Source of the DNA: Zelonia costaricensis
Lineage: Eukaryota; Euglenozoa; Kinetoplastea; Trypanosomatida; Trypanosomatidae
Reading direction: 5' to 3'
Length of the DNA stretch: 64,000 nucleotides
Assembly: GCA_030849075.1 (NCBI GenBank)
Contig: JASAOO010003536.1
Location: 1 to 64,000 of the forward strand
In this document: piece by piece, positions 19,532 to 30,300 of the stretch
Numbering within the stretch: the first letter of the stretch is position 1
How the letters are laid out: the number at the start of each line of letters is the position of its first letter
The notes under the pieces: model-generated
The model's input: only the letters and a program-made list of their open reading frames with translations
Told to the model about the DNA's origin: nothing
Databases searched by the model: none
Program-made: the position numbers and the translations under genes

Positions 19532-22500
19532 CTACATCTCGCGCAGATGATTGACAACACCACCGCGAACCGTGTACTCGTTCAGCGTCTCCATCGTGAG
19601 GTCCGTCAGGTTCTTGGCCAGCAGGCGCGGAATCGACAGTCGCGCCTCCTCCGGCGCGGGGCTCACGTCAACAACCATGCGGAAGCGCTCCAGCGCCTTC
19701 TTCGAGAAGCCGTCAATGCCGTCCATCACGACCACCGCGCGGTTCGTGGCGGCGTCCATGCGACGCGCGCAGGCCTCGAAGTAGTCCATCTCCGGCCGCC
19801 ACCGCAGCCCCTGCGACTCCCCCTCCTTGCCCTCGAGGAAGCTGTCGAAGATGGAGCTGCCGCGCGTCGTAACGTTGATGACCCAGCGCGCGTTCTTGCT
19901 ACCGCTGACGCAGCCAACGGCAATGCCGTACTGGCGGAGCAGCGTGATGAGCTGCAGCACACCCTCCCGCATCGGCATGCCGTGCGTCGTCGCGTACGAG
20001 CGGAAGAGCTGCAGCTTGCGGTGACAGAGACCGTACAGGGTGTTCGACTCTGCCGTGTCGCTCACCTCGCCCACCGGCAGCGGCCGCTGGCTGAACTTCT
20101 TGAAGATCTCGTTGAGCCCGTAAAACGGCTTCACGTGGCGCAGGTACGCGAGGTACAACTCCTTCGTCATGGCGAAGTCGGCGAACCCGTTCTGGTGGAA
20201 GTACTCCTCGAGCGTCTGCAGCCAGGCTTGGTAGTGCACCCCCTCGATGTCCTCCACGACGCTGTCCAGCTCGAAGATGACGCAGTCAAAGTCAAACACG
20301 CGCACCTCGCTGAAGAGACGCACTGTCTCGGGGTGATTCAGCCGCAGGGTGATGCGGTTGGCGCCGGCGTGGACCACCATCAGCTCAGCGACCCCCTCCG
20401 GCGCGCTGACGAGCGTGTACGTGACCAGCCGCTGCGTGAGCAGAACGCGCACGAGGCAGCCGCGGTGGCGGGCGTGAAACTCGAACTCGTCCATCTCGTC
20501 GCTCAGGGCCGGGTTGAAGTGAAGGATGCCTTGCACCACGCGCAGGCCGGAGATGCCGGCCGCCATCGAGAACCACGAGCCGGCCGCCGCGGTGCAGTGC
20601 AGGCCGCCACCGGAGTTGCCGATGAGGTTGTCGATGTCCACAAAGAGCGAGTCGTGGAAGTAGCTCATCGCCTTGTTCGACAGCCGCAGCTGGGCCGCGA
20701 CAACGCCGAAGATGGCGAGGCGCAGCGCTGAGTCGGACGCCGTGACGGCCTCGTAGAACGTGAAGTCGGCCTTTGCCTCGTCCAGCGAGAACTTGTCAGG
20801 GGCCAGCATAATGGCGAGCAGGACATCCGGGATGCGGCACACCCGGTGCCGGTACACGACGGTGGGGTGGTAGAGCGAGGTGAGGGGCCTGTCGGCGCCG
20901 TCCTTGAGACTCGTGAGGTTCCAGTGCTTCTTGCGCATAAAGGACTGGTCCATGGGGTGGATGCGGTGCGTGCCGTCAAAGGGGAGCACCATCTTTGCCG
21001 CCGCCTGGTCCATCGCAATAATGTCGTCCTCTGTCATATGCGTGCGGTGCATGATGCCGTGCCACATGTCCGGGTTCTCCTGCCGGAGCGTGACGGCGAG
21101 CTGCACGGCCCAGTGCAAGTGCATCTGGGCCATGAAGTTCGTGAAGAAGTTGTTGTCGCCAACGTCGTTGTACGTGTCCGGCCCGGAAACGGAGCGGAGG
21201 TGGAAGGCGCCCTTCTCCCACGTCCCCCAATGCAGCCACACCAGTGCCGTGGCGAAGATGAGGTCGGCCCCACCCTGCACAAGGATGCTCGTGTCGTTCG
21301 TCGCCGTCACGTACTCGCGTAGCGCGTAGACGACGACGGCGTTGACGAAAAGGAAGGCGCCGCAGTACGGGGTTGGGTTCTTCTCGCCCGTGACGGTGCG
21401 GTAGGGGAAGAGGGCGCCGCGCGGCAGCGACATGTCCGCGGCGATGTCCTTGGCCTCGTTCAGCGTGCGGATGCGGAACTCAAGCAGGGCTCGGGCCTTC
21501 TCGGGGCAGGCCTGGGAGAGGAACGGCACGATGAGCGCGTCGACGTCCCACTGCTGCACGCCAAGCAGCATGTCGCCGGTGAGGCCGCGGGTGGGGAAGC
21601 AGTGGTGCGAGTCGCTGCTCGCCGACATGAAGGTTTGCAGAATGTTGAAGCGGAAGGCCCCCTGCACGTCCGCGCTCGGCTCGACGCGCACGTCAGCGGT
21701 GTCCCAGAAGGCGTTCATGACGTAGCGGTGCTCCGCCAGCAGGCCCTCGTAGCCAAGCGCGGCCGCCTCACGGGTCCGCTGCGTCGCCACGTCGAGCAGC
21801 TCCTCCGTCGTGGCGTCCTCGTCGCCGAAGTGGCCAATGACCTTGATGAACTCGATGACGACGCCGTCCGAGATGCAGCTCGTGTACGACGTCTCCGTTC
21901 CCCACTCCGTCTCGCGGCTGCTCGGCGTCAGGGAGGTTGGGGAGCCGGCAGCCGTGCTAGACGGTGAGGCGTTGGCGGACTGCGCCGCGGCGGACGGCGA
22001 GGTCAGCAGAACGCCGTCCGCGCCCTGGCCGTTCTGCGTCGGCGACCCCGCCTCCATCGACGGGAAGTTCTGCTGGCCCGGTGCGTAGGAGCAGGAGGCA
22101 CAGGTCTCGACCGTGGCAATGGCTAGGTGCCGGCAGCTGTTGCGCGTGCGGACGAGCACGACGCTCATGGCGTCCTGTATGTTCGACTGCGTGAGCATCG
22201 TCTCGACGTCGTACTCGGCCGCCGAGAGGAAGGTGCGGGAAATGAGCCGCACATCGGTGTTGTGCGCGTTGCGCACGCTCATCTTGTAATGCACCACGGC
22301 GATGTTCTTGCGCGCCGCGGAAACGAAGCGGCGCGTCTCGACGGTGACCTCGCGGTGCTGCTGATTCGAGAACCACACAAGTCGACGGTGCAGCTCGCCT
22401 GTGCGCAGGTCGAGGCGGCGGGTGTGGCTCCGCGTCGGGCCGCGCGCCGCGCTGATGTGCTCGCCACTAAGGAAGGCATCGACGCAGAAGGCGTCGGGCG

Positions 22501-22972
22501 TGCGCAGGCGGAAGCCCTCCTTGGTGGAGATGCCGATCGAGAAGGGCCGAGGGTGGATGAGGCGGCGCTGCTCGTAGAAGCCGGAGAAGTACACCCCGCG
22601 CACGGCACCTGAGCCGCTGCCTGCGCTGCTGCCGCCAGAGGCGCTGCGTGGGTGCGAGCTGGAGCGGTCCTTGCCGCCGGGCAGCGGCGAGCAGCGCCCC
22701 CGCCCCTCGCCGGCAGAGCGCTGGTAGCGGTGACGGCCGTTGTAGCCATCGTGGCGCTCGTGGCGGTTCTGCCCCGCCTCCGTCTCCTCCGCATGCCCGC
22801 GCACCCCCACGAGGCCGTTGCCAATGGAGAAGAGCGTCTCGCTGACGAGTGCCTGTGTGCCCGTCGGCAGCGTGTCCTCGCGCAGCTCCCACCGATCGAC
22901 CCGAATCGCCGCCCCCGTGCGGCGCCCCGCATAGACGCTGTCAAGGCTCTCCTCGCCTGCCTTGGAGGACAT
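19532..22972 (-). CDS. GH65 (trehalose/maltose/kojibiose phosphorylase-like)-HAD fusion with altered active sites
   Basis: A 1146-aa fusion. Residues about 20-860 follow glycoside hydrolase family 65: the N-terminal beta-sandwich begins ETLFSIGNGLVGVRG, and the (alpha/alpha)6 barrel contains FRFNILQ, LLGVQQWD and NNFFTNFMAQMHLHWAV. Residues about 890-1110 are a HAD domain of the beta-phosphoglucomutase type: FDFDCVIFELDS (D894, D896), SGSKNA from 1023, and VVVMDGIDGF (D1084, D1087). Active relatives phosphorolyse a disaccharide to beta-glucose-1-phosphate, which the HAD part isomerises to glucose-6-phosphate. Here the GPDEY motif carrying the catalytic acid reads GPDTY (T600), KQADV reads RIPDV, and the His-containing SSLS phosphate motif reads SDSALR, so the phosphorylase half may be inactive or altered. 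A Ser/Gly-rich insertion lies at about 95-125. No targeting signal is evident. The first ATG after the acceptor at 22999-23000 was used. Confidence 0.85.
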   Translation of the reverse strand: MSSKAGEESLDSVYAGRRTGAAIRVDRWELREDTLPTGTQALVSETLFSIGNGLVGVRGHAEETEAGQNRHERHDGYNGRHRYQRSAGEGRGRCSPLPGGKDRSSSHPRSASGGSSAGSGSGAVRGVYFSGFYEQRRLIHPRPFSIGISTKEGFRLRTPDAFCVDAFLSGEHISAARGPTRSHTRRLDLRTGELHRRLVWFSNQQHREVTVETRRFVSAARKNIAVVHYKMSVRNAHNTDVRLISRTFLSAAEYDVETMLTQSNIQDAMSVVLVRTRNSCRHLAIATVETCASCSYAPGQQNFPSMEAGSPTQNGQGADGVLLTSPSAAAQSANASPSSTAAGSPTSLTPSSRETEWGTETSYTSCISDGVVIEFIKVIGHFGDEDATTEELLDVATQRTREAAALGYEGLLAEHRYVMNAFWDTADVRVEPSADVQGAFRFNILQTFMSASSDSHHCFPTRGLTGDMLLGVQQWDVDALIVPFLSQACPEKARALLEFRIRTLNEAKDIAADMSLPRGALFPYRTVTGEKNPTPYCGAFLFVNAVVVYALREYVTATNDTSILVQGGADLIFATALVWLHWGTWEKGAFHLRSVSGPDTYNDVGDNNFFTNFMAQMHLHWAVQLAVTLRQENPDMWHGIMHRTHMTEDDIIAMDQAAAKMVLPFDGTHRIHPMDQSFMRKKHWNLTSLKDGADRPLTSLYHPTVVYRHRVCRIPDVLLAIMLAPDKFSLDEAKADFTFYEAVTASDSALRLAIFGVVAAQLRLSNKAMSYFHDSLFVDIDNLIGNSGGGLHCTAAAGSWFSMAAGISGLRVVQGILHFNPALSDEMDEFEFHARHRGCLVRVLLTQRLVTYTLVSAPEGVAELMVVHAGANRITLRLNHPETVRLFSEVRVFDFDCVIFELDSVVEDIEGVHYQAWLQTLEEYFHQNGFADFAMTKELYLAYLRHVKPFYGLNEIFKKFSQRPLPVGEVSDTAESNTLYGLCHRKLQLFRSYATTHGMPMREGVLQLITLLRQYGIAVGCVSGSKNARWVINVTTRGSSIFDSFLEGKEGESQGLRWRPEMDYFEACARRMDAATNRAVVVMDGIDGFSKKALERFRMVVDVSPAPEEARLSIPRLLAKNLTDLTMETLNEYTVRGGVVNHLREM

Positions 22973-22998
22973 CCTGCTCAGTGTTTGTGCGTTTGTGC

Positions 22999-23000
22999 CT
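22999..23000 (-). promoter_or_regulatory. Predicted spliced-leader acceptor AG for the GH65-HAD gene
   Basis: A (CA)n array (23011-23027) sits between a modest T/C tract (about 23053-23070) and this AG, which lies 26 bases before the ATG. Weaker than the others. Confidence 0.4.
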
Positions 23001-24358
23001 TTGTGTGCGCGTGTGTGTGTGTGTGTGCGTATTTGTGTGCGTGCCCATGTAGTAAGAAGTAAAGTGGGAGGACAGTGTGCGCAACGCCCTCCGCAGAAGG
23101 AGCCAAGAAAAGGAGAAGCAGAGAGTGTGTCACGGAAACGCCGGGGCGGTCCAATGCCGGGGTCACTAGAGAAGGGAAAAAGGTGGAGGGGGTGGGGGCG
23201 GCGAGGGGAGGAAGGCGGCACACAGGCACGCCAACGGCGCCGCGGTGAGGAGGAACAAGACTGATCTGCGGGTACTATCGAGCAGGCGATGGCTGACAAC
23301 CAACTACGGCAAAGAGCAGCCCTTCAAACGCGAAAGAGATCGTAGCCGTAGAAGAGAAAGCGGAAACGGGAGAGGAGGAGACAGAGAGGCAGAAACATGT
23401 ACCCAAGTCGCAGCCGCAGCCTCCACAATGTCAAGCTCTGCGTCGTTGCTAAGCGTACGCTCGCGTGTGTTGGTGTGTGTGTGTGTGCGTGTCGGCGTCT
23501 GTCGTCGCGACGCCACACCCCACAGACTCAAGCTTCTGCGCTCCAGGCCACGTTGCCAGGGCACGCAGATGCAGAGACGTGCACACGTAGACGCGGGAAT
23601 GAGAAAGGGCTCAGAAAGGGGAAGAGACAGATAAGGAGAGCGGGGAGGAACAGAAGACAGTCGTGAGGCAGTGGAGTGCTGATACTGCCGGCGTGGCTCG
23701 CGTCTTGTGCGAGATGCTCCCGAGAAACACAGCAACGCAGACTACTGCAAGACGAAGAGACGAAATCGTATGTTGTGGGGGGGTGATAAAGCGAGTGTGT
23801 GCGTGTGGTAGCAGCGTTGGTGCGCCGATTCAGGTGGCGCGTGAAGTTCACACCAGCGTCGGGAGACCGTGCGAGACGGAGAGGCGAAGCCAAAGACGGG
23901 TCAGAGAAGGAGGAGGAGGAGCAGGAGAGAAGTGGTTGAGCGAGCGCACAGAGCGCACAGAGGCGACCCGGCGACGACAGCGAAGCACTTGGGGGTGGGG
24001 GGAGTGAGAGTTCATCGCTTCTCTGTCAAGACCTCCGGGGCTTGTGACCGGGCTGCATCCATCGAGCTTTCACACAGCCCAGCGACGCTTTTTTCTTTCA
24101 AGTGTCTGTAGGTGTGTGTGTGTGTGTATGTGTGGTCAGTAACGGATGGTTGCGGCGGCCGGGCACTTCACAGAGTCCCCAACGGTGAAGGGGGAGGGGG
24201 TGAGGGACGGAGAATACTCACGTGGGCGCCGGACGCGCGAGGCAGCAGCAGAGTTGATATAGGAAAGAAAGGAGAAAAAAACGCCACTGAGAGCAAGGAG
24301 AACCAAAAAGAAGAGGAACAACGCGTTGAGTAGGCCAGTTTGCTTGACAGGTGACTTG
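23001..24358. other. Intergenic spacer
   Basis: (GT)n at 23011-23027, purine-rich tracts near 23325-23390 and TG-rich sequence near 24111-24130. 3' UTR of the giant coiled-coil gene. No gene seen. Confidence 0.65.
23011..23027. repeat. (GT)n microsatellite
   Basis: A GT array inside the leader region of the GH65-HAD gene, between its pyrimidine tract and acceptor AG. Confidence 0.9.
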
Positions 24359-27300
24359 TCAGTGCCGCGGCGTCGAGACGCTGCGGCGTGGCGTGCGGTT
24401 TGACTTCGCTGGGGTCGTCCGCTGCAGCGGCGGGCGCATCGTCGCATGAATCGTGTCCCGCAGCGTCGTGAAGCGGCGGACAATAAGGTCGTGGTCAGCG
24501 CGGTACTTTAACGCAAGCTCGCGCGCCTGCTGATCAAGGTGCAGGTCCAGCTTGCGAAGACTCTCTTCAAGCTTGTGGTCCTCCTGCACCTTGAACTGCA
24601 CCAGCGGCCGCAGCCCCATGATGGTCTCCGCAGCAGCGTCGTGCTCCTGCTTCAACTCGCTGCACAGCGCCACCGCGTCCCGACACTCCGCCGCGAGCGC
24701 CTGCACCCGCTCGTCCTGCAGCGCCAGCAGGGAGCGCAGCGCGTAAACGATAGCCGCCTGCTCCCGCGCCTGCCAGTCCGCCACCGACGCTGTGGGGTCC
24801 TGATAGTGCTGCTGCTCGGCACCGAGCAAAGAGTGCGTGTCGAGCAACAAGGAGGCGTCACCTACTACGGCGGTCACGTCAACGTGGCCGCCATGCGCCT
24901 GAATTGCCTCTACCAACGCATCCATGAAGCCGGGAAGCCGGTGTGCCCGCTCCCGCACCGCCACGAGACGAGCCAACGCGCCCTGCAGCCACTCCACAAA
25001 GGCACCCGGCCGAAGCGCTGCAAACGCGACGCGGCCGCACACCGCCGTGTCCTCCAAAACGTCAGCAAAGACGTGCTCGATGAAGTCCCGCACCGACGTG
25101 CACTTCGCCGTCACCACAGTGTTCACCAAACGCAAGGTTAAACTCACGGTCTCGTCGAGACGCGAGGTCGGCGCGCCCCCGGTGGCCTCGGCCGCACCAG
25201 GCACACGCGGCGTGCCGGTCACGTCCGTCACGGTGGTCAACCCGTCACCACCGAAGTGGCTGCGCAGCGCGTCGTGAATGCACTGGACCTCCTCGTGTGC
25301 GCGGCGCAGACGGTTGGCGGAGTCCTCGATGACTTGCACGGCGTACGCCGTCTCCGCTTCGCTTGCGAAGCAGTCGGCGGCCGCCGTCGAGTCGCTGAGG
25401 CGTCTGCGGCCGGGGTCAGCCGAAGGCGCGTCCACAAGCTGCGGGAGCAGGTGTGCGCAGAAGGCCTGCCACAGGGCAGAAAGCGACGCGGTGGCCGCCG
25501 CGTTGGCGGTCTCGCGAGCCTGCATCGCCCCAGCGTGCCCCGCGAGTTTCGCCTTGGCGATCTGGCCCTCCTCGGCGGTCGCGGCGAGGACGTCGACCAG
25601 GTAGGCGAGGCCGCCGAGGCAGTCCGCTGGAGTGCTCGTGTCCAGTCGCGCCGATTCGCCCGGTCCGATGACGGCCGCAATGCGCCGATCCACGGCGGAG
25701 AAGGCGTTCCGCACGCAGCCCTCGAGCTGTGCGAGGCCGCGCCGCTCGCTCTGGAGAGCCGCCTCAAGCTGCGACGTCGCACCCGTGGCGGCGTCACGCT
25801 CGTTCCGGGTGGCTCCGTGTGCCGCCTCCCCCTCTGCCACCGCGCGCTGCAGCTCCTTGACACGCCGCAGTAGGACATCGCGTTCGCTGTGCTGCTGCGT
25901 GACAAGCTGCGCGGCGGCATGCATCGCGACGGCGACGTCCTCGAGGGATGCCAGCTCTGGCTCCTGCGATGCGGCCAGGGCCGCAACGGCCGCTGACAGG
26001 GGTGCCGATGACTGCACCAGCGCGTTAAGCCGGTGCAGCAGCTGCGACTCGCGAGCCTCATCCTCGTCCACACGTGTCTTGAGCTCCTTCACACGAGTCT
26101 GCGCCGAGGTCAGCTGCGCACCGAGGCCCTCTGCGATGCCCGTCTGGCGGCGCATCTTCTGCACCGCGCCACGCACGTCGTGCACGACCTGCGTCCACTG
26201 CGCCTCGTCCACTGCGGCAGCCGACGCCGGCGCCGCTGCAGGAGGTGTGCCGCTCAGTGTGGCAGTGAGGTCGGCGAATGCATCGCTGGCCGTCTTCACA
26301 ACCGCCTTGAGCGCACGCACCTCCTCGGCTTCGTGCCGCTCGTGGTGCCGCACCACAGACTGCAAGGCGTCGATGTCGGCGGCGGCCGTGGTGCACTGCG
26401 ACTGCAGCTCTGCCATGGCGTCCGCGGCCTCGCGGGCCTCCCTTTCCAGGCGACGTCGTGCGGCGCCTTCGTCCTCCACCTCACGTGTCAACTGCGCGGC
26501 CGCGTCGACGAGTGCGGCTAGACGCGGCACACAGTCTCCCTCCTGAGCATGGTCGGGCAGCAGAATGCCGCTAAGCTCATAGGCGCCGCGGCGGTAGCAG
26601 TCGAGCTCCACCTGCATCGCCTTTGCGCGCTCCCGCGCGGCAGCGAGCTCTTCCTCCGTGCGAAGCGCAACTCGCGCGCTGTCCGCCTCGATGCGAGCCA
26701 GGGCGTCGGTCAGCTCGGTGCACTGCGAGACGAGGCGATCGTGCGCCTTGACGAGTAGCGCCGCCAGCCCCGCCTCGTGCTCCACCACCGGCAGCGGCTC
26801 ACCCGCAGGCACAACACGCAGCAGGTCAGGGGCGGTGCCGGTCTCGAATGCGGTGGCGAGGGAGCGGCGGCACTCCTGCTGCACCGCAGGCAGCCGCATC
26901 GCCGCCGCCACAAGAGGCTCGTGCGCCTCCTGCAGCGTGCGGAGCTGCACCGTCTTCTGCTCGTCCTGCGCCGCCGCCGCTGTCGCCCGTGCGAGCAGGC
27001 GAGTCACGGCGCTGCTCAAGTCTCGCTGCCACGGCGCCGCTACATCGCGCACTCGCTGCGACGTCTGCGCCACAGCCAACTCGGCACGCGCCGCACGTTC
27101 TTCTGCAAGCAGTACCTCGACCTCCAGAGCATGACCGCGCGCCGCCAGCCGCGGCACCTCCCTGTCCCGCAGGTGCACCCGCTCCCGTGCCAGCGCCGCG
27201 ACCTCCTCCACTAGCGACTGCGAGCCCGGTGCCGTGCCTCCGGGGTCGGCGAGCACGCTGCCCAGCTCCCGCTCCAGCGCACCAAGCCGCGCGCACTCCT

Positions 27301-30300
27301 TCACGTACGCCTTGCACCGCTGCAGCGTGTTCGACCCGGCCGCAAAGAAAGCGGCGCCATCGGGCACGGCGGCGGAGACTTCCTGCAGCAGGGCGGCCAG
27401 CGCGGCCACCTCCTCGTCACGGGTGTGCAACGCCTGTGCTGTGGAATGCGACCCCGCACGGAGGCCGGCAATGACAGCCACGGCGTCGCGCACGAGGTCT
27501 GGTAACGCGCTCGTCGTGGACGCGAGACACTGCTGCAGCTGGGCCTGCATCGCCTGACAGACGCGTAACGTCCCGTCAGCGAAGGTGGCGACGCAGAGGG
27601 CCGTCGAGTCGAGCGCGTGCAGGAGCTCCGCCTGCTCGTCCGCCGCGGTGCAGCGAGGCAGGCTTTCCACAGCACCCGGGCCGTCGCCAGAGCCCGCGAA
27701 AACGTCCGTGACGACCGCGGCGGCCGACAAGGCCGTCTGCATGACCAGCACCTCGCGAGCCACGGCGCTGCGCCAGTCCTCATCCGTGTTGGTTGCCTCT
27801 GCTACGCTTGCACGGAGTGCCTGCCGTTCTGCGAGAAGCGCCTCGACGGCGTCCAGCAACAGCACCGGCGTCTCAGCCCATCGCGCGGCACTCGTCGCGG
27901 GGAGACGCACGACTGGTGGGACAGTCGCACCCCCGACAGGCAGGGAGTCGCCGAGCCGCCCCGAGACACGCGACACGCTGCCCGCGCGTCGCGACGGCGA
28001 CGCGTCCGCGAGCAGGACGCCGGCCTGGCGCACCGCTTCCAGCAGCTCTTCACGGGTTGCGCCGTCGCGGGAGGCGGCGCTGACGGTTGCCCCGAGCAGA
28101 CGCTCCGCCTCCGCGAGAGACTGGCTGGCTCGCTCGGCACTCGCCTGGAGGGCTGTCAAGGGCACGTTCGGGAACGTGCGACTCAGGCCGGCGACCGTGT
28201 CACGGAGGAGCTGCAGCTCAGCGGACGTGGCACGTGCCTGAGTCGAGGCCCACTCTTGCACCAGCTCCCGCCGCCGCCGCGCCTCCTTCGACTCCATAGA
28301 CTTCTTCTTGTACTCGTGCTTGTAGGCGGAGACCGCGTCAGCCACCTGCTCCAGCGAACCGACCCGCCCCACCGCGGCGATGCACTTCGCAACTCGTCCC
28401 TCCAGCTGCTCCTTCGCCTCCATCGCCTCGGCGTGTGAAGAAAGTGCCGCGGCCAGACGCGCCTGCAAGGCGGCCAGCTCCACCTGTGCCGCCTCTGCCT
28501 CTCGTCCGAACTGCGCGACGTCTGCCGCGAGGGCAGCCCGCTCCTGTGCTGCGACCCCCAGTGCCGCCTCGTGCGCGCGGGCGTCGGCGAGCCGCGCCTG
28601 CGCAGCTGCGGCTCGCTGCTCCTCCAGCGCCGCGTCGGCAGCCTCCAGCGCGGCGAGGTGCACCTGCGCCTGCGCCTTGGCCTCTTTCCACCTCTGCTCC
28701 GTGGCCTCGAGGTTGGCGCGCAGCTCGCCGTGCTCCTCCGTGAGGCGAGCCAGCGCGGCGTCGGCGCGCCGATGCTCCGCAGCGCGCTGCTCGCACGCTG
28801 TCGAAACCGCCGCCAACCGCGTCTCAAGCGTGCCCAGCTCCGCGCGAGCGTCCGCCACAGCCGGAGCGGTGCACGCGCGCAACAAACGCACAAACGCAGT
28901 CGCCGCCGCATCGCCACGGTCGGGTGCGCTCTCGGGGCGCGGCACCGTGGCGCTGACCGAGTCGGCAAAGCCACCGCACAGGCGCACCACGGCATCGACC
29001 TGCTGCGCCGCGATCGCGGCTGCGGCTCGGTGCACCTCGCCCACCTCCTCTCCGCGACGCAGGGCCGCCTCCAGTGCACCACAGCGCTCCTCCAAAGCCG
29101 CTGTCGCACGCTGATGCTCGCCATCGTCCCCTGCACGCGCCTCAGCATCGCGCTTCTCCTTCGCTCGTGCGTGTGCAAGACCGCGCTCCAGGTCATCCAC
29201 CCGAGATCGAACCGCGTCACAGAGCCGAACCAGAAGCTCCTGTGGCGTCGCGGGGGCCGCGGCATCCTGCACGCCCTCCGCCAGCGGGTGGAGCACCGAA
29301 AGGGCGCGGTGCAGCGCCTGGGAATGCCGATGAAGCTGCTCATGCGCAAGTGATGTGGCGTCCGTCAAGGTTGATTGGGCTTGCTCAGCCGACACACCCA
29401 CCGATGCCGCGGCAGCTGCGTTGCCTTGCTCGACGTCGGCATGGTATTCGGTGTGAGCAGCAGATCGAAGGACAGCGCTGCAAGACTCGACCACGCGGCA
29501 GAGCGCGTCTCGCTGCTTGATTGCCTGTGCCAACGCACCTTCCAGCTCCGCAGCTGCCCGTAGCCGAGCAAGCTCCGCACACACTTGCTTTGCCAAACGA
29601 GGTAGTTGCGAGTCGTCTGTGGCGGGCCGACCCTGAGTGCTGTCGCCACCGCACGCCTCACTGAGCGTTCGCAGCGTCGTCGTTATGATGGCCTTCAAGC
29701 TTTCCTGCAGATCCAACGACTCCGCCACGGCACCGGACAAGGCTCGACACGACACGCGCACGGACCCGTCCAGCGGCATCGCTGCCCCGGCGCGAGGAGT
29801 CGCCGCAGCCCCCTCCGAGCTCTCTCCCTCCGCGTCAGCGCCCCGCAGAGCCGCAGAGCTGTCTCGCATCACCCTCCCGCACTCCTGAGCGAGCTGAGAA
29901 AGGTCCGTGATCGCCTGCGCCTGAACGACGCTCTCCGCTGAAAGCCCGCGCGCCATATCGTGGCCGTGCCCTAGAGTTGAAGCGAGACAAGCGAGCGAGC
30001 GGAAATCCGCCGCTGCACCTGCTCCCAGCTGGCCCCTCTCGCGCAACAATCCGTCAAGCCGGCGGAACGCCATCGCCACGGCAGGGTCCTCATGCCACAC
30101 AGCTTCCTTCTCCAGACCCGCAACAAACTCCTTTAGCTTCGTGTGCGACGCGAGCACCGCTGACAGCGACGATAGCAGGGATGTCGGAGTACAGGAAAGA
30201 ACCGTACAGGCGCCGGCGATCAGCGCCACACTTTCCCCAGCTCCGTGCAAGTACGGACTACTCGCCAACGCAGCATTGACTAATGCGTTCCGTTCTTCAG

